DNA from: Actinomycetes bacterium
GTDB lineage: Bacteria; Actinomycetota; Actinomycetes; Actinomycetales; Microbacteriaceae
Direction of reading: 5' to 3'
Length of the DNA: 12,977 nucleotides
Assembly: GCA_023421635.1 (NCBI GenBank)
Contig: JAEZSU010000262.1
Coordinates: 1 to 12,977, forward strand
Below, in pieces: positions 1 through 6,784 of the stretch. The notes under the pieces were generated by a model. It was given only the letters and a program-made list of their open reading frames with translations, was not told the origin of the DNA and did no database searches. Position 1 is the stretch's first letter; every line of letters begins with the position of its first letter. Both the position numbers and the translations under genes were made by a program.

Positions 1-2480
1 CGCAGGTCGCGGCGGCGCTGGCGGATGCGGCGGCCGCCGCGCTCGAGGCATCCCTCGCGGTCGCGCGCACCCGGCTGAGCAGCGGGCGTGCGCTGTTCCC
101 GCGCGAGCAGGTCGCGGCAACGAAGCTCGCGATCATCGGCATGGGCAAGACCGGCGCGCGGGAGCTGAACTACGTCAGCGACGTCGACGTGATCTTCGTG
201 TGCGGCGCCGACGAAGCGACGCTCGCCGACCTCGGCGAGAGCCGCGTCATCGACATCGCGACCCGCCTGGCGAGCGTCACGATGCAGGGCATCTCGTCGG
301 CCGACATCGAGCCGGCGCTGTGGGAGGTCGATGCGAACCTGCGTCCGGAGGGCAAGCACGGCGCGCTCGTGCGCACCCTGGACTCGCACCTGTCCTACTA
401 CGGCCGCTGGGCGCAGAGCTGGGAGTTCCAGGCGCTCCTGAAGGCCCGCCCGGTGGCGGGCGACGCCGAGCTCGGTCAGGCCTACGTCGACGCCGTCCAG
501 CCGAAGGTCTGGACGAGCGCTGCCCGCGAGAACTTCGTGGACAGCGTGCAGCGGATGCGGGAGCGCGTCACCGAGCACATCCCGCCCGCCGAGCGGCCGT
601 ACCAGCTCAAGCTCGGCGCGGGCGGCATCCGCGACGTGGAGTTCACGGTACAGCTGCTGCAGCTCGTGCACGGTCTGAGCGACGACCGCATCCGCCAGCG
701 GGGCACGCTCGACGCCCTCGACGCGCTCGTGGCGGAGGGGTACATCGGACGGGCGGATGCGGCAGCCTTCGCCGGCGACTACCGGATGCTGCGGGTGCTC
801 GAGCACCGGGTGCAGCTGCGCGGTCTGAAGCGCACGCACCTGATGCCGTCGGCGGTGGAGGATCAGCGCATCCTCGCCCGTGCGAGCGGACTCGCCGAGA
901 CCGGCGACGCGGTGTGGGTGCTGTGGGAGCGGCTCAAGCGCGAGGTGCGCGAGATCCACGTGCGGCTGTTCTACCGGCCGCTGCTGTCGGCCGTGGCCGC
1001 GCTCCCGGAGGCGGAGCGCTCGCTCTCCCCGGCACAGGCGCACGACCGCCTCGCCGCGATCGGGTTCCGCGACCCGGTGGGTGCGCTCCGCCACATCGGC
1101 GCCCTCACCTCGGGCCTCAGCCGCAAGGCGACGATCCAGCGGCACCTGATGCCGGTGATGCTCCGGTGGTTCGGCGACGGCGTCGACCCCGACTACGGCC
1201 TCGTCTCGTTCCGGCGGATCAGCGAGCGGCTGGGTGACACCCCATGGTTCCTCCGCATCCTCCGTGACTCGGCCGGTGCCGCCGAGAGCCTCACCCGGGT
1301 GCTCTCGGGGTCGCGGTACATCGGCGAACTCATGGAGTGGATCCCGGAGTCGGTGGCATGGCTCGACGACACCGAGCAGCTGCGTCCGCGCACGGGGCCG
1401 GCGCTCGAGCAGGAGGCGCGTGCGATCCAGACCCGCCACGACACGATCGAGGACGCGATGCGCGCGGTGCGGGCGCTCCGCCGCCGGGAGCTGCTGCGGA
1501 TCGCGATGGCCGCGGTCGTCGGCATCCTCACCATCGAGGAGCTCGCCGACGCGCTGACGGTCGTCACCGAGGTCACGATCCAGGCCACGCTCCGCGCCGT
1601 CCGTCGCGAGGTGGTGCCGCCCGAGGACGACGCCCTGGACTTCTCCGTCATCGCGATGGGCCGCTTCGGCGGACGCGAGCTCGGGTTCGGGTCCGACGCG
1701 GACGTGCTGTATGTGTACCGTCCGAACGGCGTCGATCCGGAGCGGGCGCACCAGCTCTCGCTGAAGCTCGTCGCCGGGCTCCGGCAGCATTCGGAGGATC
1801 AGCGCGTGCCGCTCGACCTCGACGCCGACCTGCGGCCCGAGGGCAGGAACGGGCCGCTCGTGCGCTCCCTCGACGCCTACGCCGAGTACTACCGGCGGTG
1901 GTCGCTGTCGTGGGAGGCGCAGGCGCTCCTCCGCGCCCGTGGCGTCGCAGGCAGCGTGAAGCTGATCGGCTCGTTCATGGAGCTCGCCGACGCTGTTCGG
2001 TACCCGGCGGCGGCCGACCCGCAGGGGATCCGCGAGATCAAACGCATCAAGGCGCGGGTCGAGAGCGAGCGGCTGCCGCAGGGGGCCGACCCCGCACGGC
2101 ATCTCAAACTCGGGCCGGGTGGCCTCAGCGACGTCGAATGGCTCGTGCAGGCGCTGCAGCTGCAGCACGCGCATGCCGTTCCGGGCATGCGCACGACGTC
2201 GACCATGGATGCCCTCGCCGCCGCCCGCGACGCGGGACTCATCCCGGATGCGGCGGCCACGCGGCTCGCCGAGGCATGGCGGCTGGCGAGCAGGCTCCGC
2301 TCGGCCAACACGCTGCTGTCCGCGCAGACGAGCGATGTGCTCCCCGCCGACCGGCGCAAGCTCGACGGCATCGGGCGCCTGCTGGAGTATCCGGAGCGCT
2401 CCGCCACCCAGGTGGAGGAGGACTGGATGGGCACCGCGCGCCGCGCCCGGCGGGTGTTCGAGAAACTCTTCTACGGCTGA
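1..2480 (+). CDS. glnE: Bifunctional glutamine-synthetase adenylyltransferase/deadenylase (5' partial)
   Basis: GlnE switches glutamine synthetase off by transferring AMP from ATP to a tyrosine, and on again by phosphorolytic removal, in response to nitrogen status in the cytoplasm. The frame is open from base 3 (825 residues seen); the start lies left of the window. The family is about 950-1000 residues, so roughly 150-200 N-terminal residues are missing. Two nucleotidyltransferase heads are visible. The first has GMGKTGARELNYVSDVD near residues 46-62 (Asp60 and Asp62), and the second has AMGRFGGRELGFGSDAD near 551-567 (Asp565 and Asp567). Each is followed by the family's helical linker motif, KLGAGGIRDVEF near 203 and KLGPGGLSDVEW near 702. 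By family knowledge the N-terminal head removes AMP and the C-terminal head adds it. An in-frame ATG at 141 lies inside the first motif and is not the real start. The TGA at 2478-2480 lies inside the convergent narK 3' end. Identification is firm. Confidence 0.96.
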   Translation, partial: QVAAALADAAAAALEASLAVARTRLSSGRALFPREQVAATKLAIIGMGKTGARELNYVSDVDVIFVCGADEATLADLGESRVIDIATRLASVTMQGISSADIEPALWEVDANLRPEGKHGALVRTLDSHLSYYGRWAQSWEFQALLKARPVAGDAELGQAYVDAVQPKVWTSAARENFVDSVQRMRERVTEHIPPAERPYQLKLGAGGIRDVEFTVQLLQLVHGLSDDRIRQRGTLDALDALVAEGYIGRADAAAFAGDYRMLRVLEHRVQLRGLKRTHLMPSAVEDQRILARASGLAETGDAVWVLWERLKREVREIHVRLFYRPLLSAVAALPEAERSLSPAQAHDRLAAIGFRDPVGALRHIGALTSGLSRKATIQRHLMPVMLRWFGDGVDPDYGLVSFRRISERLGDTPWFLRILRDSAGAAESLTRVLSGSRYIGELMEWIPESVAWLDDTEQLRPRTGPALEQEARAIQTRHDTIEDAMRAVRALRRRELLRIAMAAVVGILTIEELADALTVVTEVTIQATLRAVRREVVPPEDDALDFSVIAMGRFGGRELGFGSDADVLYVYRPNGVDPERAHQLSLKLVAGLRQHSEDQRVPLDLDADLRPEGRNGPLVRSLDAYAEYYRRWSLSWEAQALLRARGVAGSVKLIGSFMELADAVRYPAAADPQGIREIKRIKARVESERLPQGADPARHLKLGPGGLSDVEWLVQALQLQHAHAVPGMRTTSTMDALAAARDAGLIPDAAATRLAEAWRLASRLRSANTLLSAQTSDVLPADRRKLDGIGRLLEYPERSATQVEEDWMGTARRARRVFEKLFYG

Positions 2481-3727
2481 GCCGCGGCCTGGGCGGGACC
2501 TGCGGGGCTCGGATCCGGTGCGTTCCGCCGACGGCTGAGGTAGACGGTGAAGACGAACGCCACGGATGCGGTGATGCACAGGAGGATCAGTCCCACGGTG
2601 TAGCTGTGGGTCTCGGCGTCGTAGGTGGCGCCCATCACCAGCGGCGGGAAGAACCCGCCGAACCCCCCGGCGGCGCCGACGATCCCCGTCACGGAGCCGA
2701 CGCTCGCCGCGGGCGCACGCTGAGCGACCCACGCGAACACCGATCCGGTGCCGAGCCCGAGGAAGACCGCCATCGCGATGAAGGTGGCGCCTGCGAGGAG
2801 TTCGGGCGGCGGTTGCAGCGCGATGACCACCGCGAACACGGCCGCTCCCGCGAGGGAGATGCCGGTGATGAGCGCCGGGCCGAACCGGTCTGACAACCAC
2901 CCGCCGATGGGGCGGGCGACGACCGCGGCGATCGCGAAGCCTGCCGTGCGGGCCCCGGCGCCGGTCAGGTCGAACCCGTACACCTCCCGCAGGTAGGTGG
3001 GGAGGTACGTGGAGAAGGCGACGAAGCCGCCGAAGGTGACCCCGTAGAGGAACGCCATCTGCCACGTCACCGTGAGCCGGGCCGCGCGTTCGAGCTTCGG
3101 CAGGACGCTCTCGCGGTTCGCCCGCCAGGCCGGGGAGTCCCGCATCCCGAACCAGACGATCGCCGCGACGACGAGGAGGGCGACCGCGATGAGCAGGTGC
3201 GTCCAGACGTACCCGATCGAGGTGATGAGGCGGGGGGTGAAGAACGCCGACAGTGCGGTGCCGCCCATCCCCGCGCCGAACAGCCCTGTCGCGAACCCGC
3301 GCTTGCGGGGGTCGTACCAGGCGTTCACGAACGGGATGCCGACCGCGAACGTCGTGCCGGCGATACCCAGGATGAACCCGAACACGAGCAGCAGCGGATA
3401 GGACGCCACCTCGCCGGCGAGCATCACGAGCAGGACCGGCACGGCGGAGACCGCAGTGAGGACGGTGAACATGATGCGCCCGCCGAAGCGGTCGGTGAGC
3501 GCCCCGGTGACGATGCGGCCGGCGGAGCCGACGAGCACCGGCGTCGCGATCGCCATCGAAAGCTGGGTGGGCGAGAGGTCGAGATCCTCCGCGTACCGGA
3601 CGCCGATAGGGCCGATCATGTTCCATGCCCAGAACGTCACCGCGAACGCGATGAGCGCCAGCGTCAGGTTCCGTCCCCTCCCGGGGAGCGCCTCGGTCGA
3701 GGGCGGTTTCGTCAGCGCTGCGCTCAT
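2471..3727 (-). CDS. narK: NarK-type nitrate/nitrite transporter (MFS)
   Basis: This is a 418-residue major facilitator protein with about 12 hydrophobic segments, predicted to import nitrate and/or export nitrite across the inner membrane for the reductase encoded just upstream. Family hallmarks are visible. Arg71 (GSAGRIVTG, segment 2) and Arg272 (VARPIGGW, segment 8) match the two substrate-binding arginines of NarK/NasA proteins. A first nitrate-signature-like stretch runs from about 122 to 162 and a second, GGFGGFFPP, sits at 354-362. In the first, GAGMGG puts Met154 where characterised relatives usually have Asn. The ATG at 3727 was chosen because it overlaps the narI stop (ATGA) and follows GAGGAGGGG with a 6-base gap. 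The same frame is open much further upstream, but that part is a shadow of narI. It is the last gene of the operon and ends with TAG inside the end of glnE. Whether it is a symporter or an antiporter cannot be read from the sequence. Confidence 0.93.
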   Translation of the reverse strand: MSAALTKPPSTEALPGRGRNLTLALIAFAVTFWAWNMIGPIGVRYAEDLDLSPTQLSMAIATPVLVGSAGRIVTGALTDRFGGRIMFTVLTAVSAVPVLLVMLAGEVASYPLLLVFGFILGIAGTTFAVGIPFVNAWYDPRKRGFATGLFGAGMGGTALSAFFTPRLITSIGYVWTHLLIAVALLVVAAIVWFGMRDSPAWRANRESVLPKLERAARLTVTWQMAFLYGVTFGGFVAFSTYLPTYLREVYGFDLTGAGARTAGFAIAAVVARPIGGWLSDRFGPALITGISLAGAAVFAVVIALQPPPELLAGATFIAMAVFLGLGTGSVFAWVAQRAPAASVGSVTGIVGAAGGFGGFFPPLVMGATYDAETHSYTVGLILLCITASVAFVFTVYLSRRRNAPDPSPAGPAQAAAQP

Positions 3728-4494
3728 CGTCGTCCCCTCCTCGTCGCAGGATCCGGTGCACGGTCCGGTGTCCCGACCGGCGCCCAGCCGCGCCGCGTCG
3801 CGCCGACCGTGCTCGGCCGGCCGCCGCGGCTCCGGTACACGATGTACGGCCGGAAGAGGTACTGGAGCGGCGCGGTGAAGGCGTGGACGAGCCGGGTGAA
3901 CGGCCACAGGATGAACAGCGCCATCCCCATCAGGGTGTGGATGTGGAACGACAGCGGCGCGGCGCTCATCGCCGCGATGTCCGGCTGGAACACGAACAGC
4001 GACCGGAACCAGGGGGCGACGGTCTCGCGGTAGTTCTGGTCGGGCGAGGGGTCGAGGGCGCTGAGCACCGTGGTGACGAGACCGGTGACCAGCGCTGCGA
4101 CCAGCACGACGTACATGGTCTTGTCGTTCTTGGTCGTCGCCATGAACACCGGACCGGTGGTGCGACGCCGGTAGATGAGGATGACGATGCCTGCCAGGGT
4201 GGCGAAGCCCGCGACGCTGCCGAGGCTCAGCGCGACGGCGTGGTACGCGCCCTCTGAGATGTGGATCGCCTCGGTCCAGGACTCGGGGACGACGAGTCCC
4301 ATGAGGTGGCCGAAGATGACGATGAGGATGCCGAAGTGGAACAGCGGCGACCCGATACGCAGGAGCCTCGACTCGTACAGCTGGGAGGAGCGCGTGGTCC
4401 AGCCGAACTGGTCGTAGCGGTACCGCCAGATGAGACCCCCGACGAGGATGACCACCATCATGTAGGGCAGGATCCCCCATAGGAACACGTCCAT
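3724..4494 (-). CDS. narI: Respiratory nitrate reductase gamma subunit, dihaem cytochrome b
   Basis: NarI is the membrane anchor that oxidises menaquinol and passes electrons through two b haems to NarH. The 256-residue protein has five hydrophobic segments, near residues 5-24, 50-70, 84-108, 128-148 and 182-204. Haem-ligand histidines are in place: His53 and His63 (HFGILIVIFGH, 10 apart) and His186 and His204 (18 apart), the same spacings as the four ligands of E. coli NarI. The C-terminus after about residue 215 is a polar, strongly basic tail rich in Arg, Pro and Gly, making the protein about 30 residues longer than E. coli NarI (225). The start ATG at 4494 shares its A with the narJ stop (TGATG) and has a very strong ribosome binding site. 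The stop overlaps the narK start by four bases. Translational coupling to both neighbours is likely. Confidence 0.96.
   Translation of the reverse strand: MDVFLWGILPYMMVVILVGGLIWRYRYDQFGWTTRSSQLYESRLLRIGSPLFHFGILIVIFGHLMGLVVPESWTEAIHISEGAYHAVALSLGSVAGFATLAGIVILIYRRRTTGPVFMATTKNDKTMYVVLVAALVTGLVTTVLSALDPSPDQNYRETVAPWFRSLFVFQPDIAAMSAAPLSFHIHTLMGMALFILWPFTRLVHAFTAPLQYLFRPYIVYRSRGGRPSTVGATRRGWAPVGTPDRAPDPATRRGRR
3734..3742 (-). promoter_or_regulatory. Ribosome binding site of narK
   Basis: On the - strand GAGGAGGGG lies six bases before the narK ATG, within the Arg/Gly-rich end of narI. It decides the start of narK, because the frame is open far upstream. Confidence 0.8.
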
Positions 4495-5117
4495 CAGCGA
4501 CCTCCTCCTCCCGCGAGCGGCAGCAGGCGGGGATCGTACGCATCCAGTCCGACCGACTCCGCGGGCGGTCCCGCGGCGGCGAGCGCCATGGCCTGGGCCC
4601 GGTCCTGCGGGGACCGTCCGGGCAGGGTCGCGCACACCGCGGTCATCACCCCCGCGTAGGGTGACTCGCGTTCGGCCAGGGCGATGCGGATGAGTTCCAC
4701 ACTCGCGCGGTACTCCTGCAGCAGGGCTGCGCCAGCATCCGGGGCATGGCGGGCGAATTCGAGGACGAGCGGCAGGTGGTCGGGCAGCTCCCCGGTGTCG
4801 GCGAGGTCGAGGCCCTGGTCCCGGTAGCGCTGTTTGAGTTCGGCGAGCACCTGCCCGCGGCGGCGCGTGTCGCCGTCGGTCCAGTATGAGAGGTAGAGCG
4901 CATGCCGCTTGGACATGTCGAACAGGTCGACGTAGGTCTGCTGTACGACGGCGGTGTCCGTCGCCTGTTCCCAGTCCAGCAGCGGGGCGCACAGCGCACC
5001 GGCCGCGCCGCCCGCCTCAGCGAGCGCCCGCCGGAGCACCGGCCGCGCCCGCAGCAGTTGCTCAGTGGGATAGCTCAGCAGCAGGGATGCCGCCTGGTAG
5101 ACGACCGCGCGGTTCAT
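4494..5117 (-). CDS. narJ: Nitrate reductase molybdenum-cofactor assembly chaperone
   Basis: NarJ is a cytoplasmic, mostly helical TorD-family chaperone. It binds the apo-NarG N-terminus and helps insert the molybdenum cofactor and iron-sulfur centre before the complex docks on NarI; it is not part of the final enzyme. The 207-residue length is normal for actinobacterial NarJ. Family landmarks are YVDLFDMSKRHALYLSYWTDGDTR (in short, YVDLFDMSKRH at 62-72 and YWTDGDTRRRG at 78-88) and ELPDHLPLVLEF at 110-121. The ATG at 5117 overlaps the narH stop by four bases (ATGA) and is preceded by AAGGA with a 6-base gap. The protein ends in four glycines and an arginine whose codons form the narI ribosome binding site, so that tail may be kept for the RNA signal rather than for the protein. 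Confidence 0.95.
   Translation of the reverse strand: MNRAVVYQAASLLLSYPTEQLLRARPVLRRALAEAGGAAGALCAPLLDWEQATDTAVVQQTYVDLFDMSKRHALYLSYWTDGDTRRRGQVLAELKQRYRDQGLDLADTGELPDHLPLVLEFARHAPDAGAALLQEYRASVELIRIALAERESPYAGVMTAVCATLPGRSPQDRAQAMALAAAGPPAESVGLDAYDPRLLPLAGGGGR
4501..4512 (-). promoter_or_regulatory. Ribosome binding site of narI within the NarJ glycine tail
   Basis: On the - strand GGGAGGAGGAGG lies six bases before the narI ATG. The same bases encode the glycines at the end of NarJ. The repeated AGG offers several overlapping anti-16S registers, so this is the strongest ribosome binding site in the operon. Confidence 0.8.
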
Positions 5118-6784
5118 TGCGCGTCCTTGTCCTCACGCGGCGGGAACAGCCCGCTCGGCCTGCCGTTGCCGTCCCAGTTCAGGAGGTTCACCCGCCCTCG
5201 CATCGACTGGTCGTCGGCCCGCGCATCGGAGGTCTGACGGTCCTGCAGCGCCTGGAACGTCTCCACCGCCACCGGGGTGGGGACGCCGCTCGCCTCGCCG
5301 AACGGTGCCGACGCGTTCGCGTATGGGCCGCCGTCGAAATCGAGCGAGCAGCCCAGCTCCTCGAGGTCGTGCGCCTGTTCGTAGTGCGCGGTGGGGATGA
5401 CGTACCGCTCCTCGTACTTCGCGATCGCGAGGAGGCGATACAGCTCGTACAGCGTCTCGCCGTCCATCCCGACGGTCGGCGGGATGGAGTCGTCCGGCTC
5501 TCCGGTGAGGGTGATGTCTCGCAGGTACGCCCGCATTGCCGCGAGCCGTCGCAGCACGCCGGTGATGATGGTGGTGTCACCCGCGGTGAAGAGCTCCGCG
5601 AGGTACTCCACGGGGATGCGGAGCGACTCGATCGCGCCGAAGAGCGTGCCGGCGGCCTCGGCGTCGTGCCCCTGGTCGCGCAGCAGGTCGACGATGGGCG
5701 AGAGCGGCGGGATGTACCAGACCATCGGCATGGTGCGATACTCCGGATGCAGCGGCAGCGCGACCCGGTACGTCTTGGCCAGTGCGTACACCGGCGAGCG
5801 CCGGGCCGCCTCCATCCAGTCCTCGGGGATCTCCTGCTCCCGTGCCGCCGCGATGACCGCGGGGTCGTTCGGATCGAGCATGAGGCCGAGCTGCGCCTCG
5901 TACAGATCCTGCTCGTTCTCGGTCGACGCGGCGGCGGTCACCGCATCCGCGTCGTACAGGAACAGTCCGAGGTACCGGAGGCGCCCGACGCAGGTCTCCG
6001 AGCAGATGGTGGGGATCCCGACCTCGAGCCGCGGGTAGCAGAGCGTGCACTTCTCAGCCTTGCCGGTCTTGTGGTTGAAGTACATCTTCTTGTACGGACA
6101 GCCCGTGATGCACTGACGCCAGCCGCGGCAACGGTCCTGGTCGACCAGCACGATGCCGTCCTCCGACCGCTTGTAGATCGCGCCGGACGGGCAGGATGCC
6201 ATGCACGACGGGTTCAGGCAGTGCTCGCAGATACGCGGGAGGTAGAACATGAACGTGCGCTCGAACTGGAACTTGATCGCGTCCTCGGACTCGCGGCGCA
6301 CCTTCTCGACGACGGGGTCCAGCATCCCCATCTCGCTCGTGCCGCCGAGGTTGTCGTCCCAGTTCGCGGACCACGTGATCTTCGTGTCCTCGCCGGTGAT
6401 GAGCGACTTCGGCCGCGCAACGGGCATGTCATCGCCGAGCGGTGCGTCGATGAGCGTTCGGTAGTCGTAGGTCCACGGCTCGTAGTAGTCGGAGAGCTTC
6501 GGCTGCACCGGGGAGGAGAAGATCGACAGCAGCCGGCGGAGCCGCCCGCCGGTGCGCAACTGCAGGCGACCGCGCCTGTTCAGCGTCCAGCCGCCGCGCC
6601 ACTGCTCCTGGTCCTCGTACCGGCGGGGGTACCCCTGGCCCGGCCGGGTCTCGACGTTGTTGAACCAGACGTATTCGGTGCCGGCCCGGTTCGTCCACGC
6701 CTGCTTGCAGGTGACCGAGCAGGTGTGGCACCCGATGCACTTGTCGAGATTCATGACCATGCCCATCTGGGCCATCACGCGCAT
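5114..6784 (-). CDS. narH: Respiratory nitrate reductase beta subunit, iron-sulfur protein
   Basis: NarH carries electrons from the NarI haems to the NarG active site through three [4Fe-4S] clusters and one [3Fe-4S] cluster, on the cytoplasmic side of the membrane. The 556-residue protein shows all cluster motifs: Cys16-19-22-26 (CIGCHTCSVTCK), Cys186-189-194-198 (CEHCLNPSCMASC), Cys219-Trp222-Cys225-Cys229 (CRGWRQCITGC) and Cys246-249-261-265. Trp222 in place of a cysteine is the family mark of the [3Fe-4S] site, not a defect. It is about 44 residues longer than E. coli NarH (512), mainly at the C-terminus, and similar in length to mycobacterial NarH. The ATG at 6784 shares its A with the narG TGA and follows AGGAGGTGA seven bases upstream. 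In-frame Met codons at positions 4, 7, 9 and 11 are less well placed. The stop overlaps narJ by four bases. Confidence 0.97.
   Translation of the reverse strand: MRVMAQMGMVMNLDKCIGCHTCSVTCKQAWTNRAGTEYVWFNNVETRPGQGYPRRYEDQEQWRGGWTLNRRGRLQLRTGGRLRRLLSIFSSPVQPKLSDYYEPWTYDYRTLIDAPLGDDMPVARPKSLITGEDTKITWSANWDDNLGGTSEMGMLDPVVEKVRRESEDAIKFQFERTFMFYLPRICEHCLNPSCMASCPSGAIYKRSEDGIVLVDQDRCRGWRQCITGCPYKKMYFNHKTGKAEKCTLCYPRLEVGIPTICSETCVGRLRYLGLFLYDADAVTAAASTENEQDLYEAQLGLMLDPNDPAVIAAAREQEIPEDWMEAARRSPVYALAKTYRVALPLHPEYRTMPMVWYIPPLSPIVDLLRDQGHDAEAAGTLFGAIESLRIPVEYLAELFTAGDTTIITGVLRRLAAMRAYLRDITLTGEPDDSIPPTVGMDGETLYELYRLLAIAKYEERYVIPTAHYEQAHDLEELGCSLDFDGGPYANASAPFGEASGVPTPVAVETFQALQDRQTSDARADDQSMRGRVNLLNWDGNGRPSGLFPPREDKDAQ
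5124..5128 (-). promoter_or_regulatory. Ribosome binding site of narJ
   Basis: On the - strand AAGGA lies six bases before the narJ ATG, inside the last codons of narH. It is weaker than the sites of narH and narI, which may suit a chaperone needed in smaller amounts; coupling through the ATGA overlap may also contribute. Confidence 0.65.

Noticed and set aside
2400..2500. Hairpins around the glnE/narK ends, such as CGGC-TGA-GCCG at 2474-2484, as a bidirectional terminator
   Set aside because: The stems are only 4-6 bp, a length common in such GC-rich DNA, and no T tract follows on either strand.
3728..4543. Possible long N-terminal extension of narK
   Set aside because: The frame is open but encodes a low-complexity Arg/His/Pro-rich shadow of narI. 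The ATG at 3727 has a ribosome binding site and the ATGA overlap.
5768..5783. Missing cysteine in a NarH cluster motif suspected as a defect
   Set aside because: The Trp in CRGWRQC (Trp222, whose codon lies near 6120) is the family's normal residue at the [3Fe-4S] site, so the protein is not damaged.
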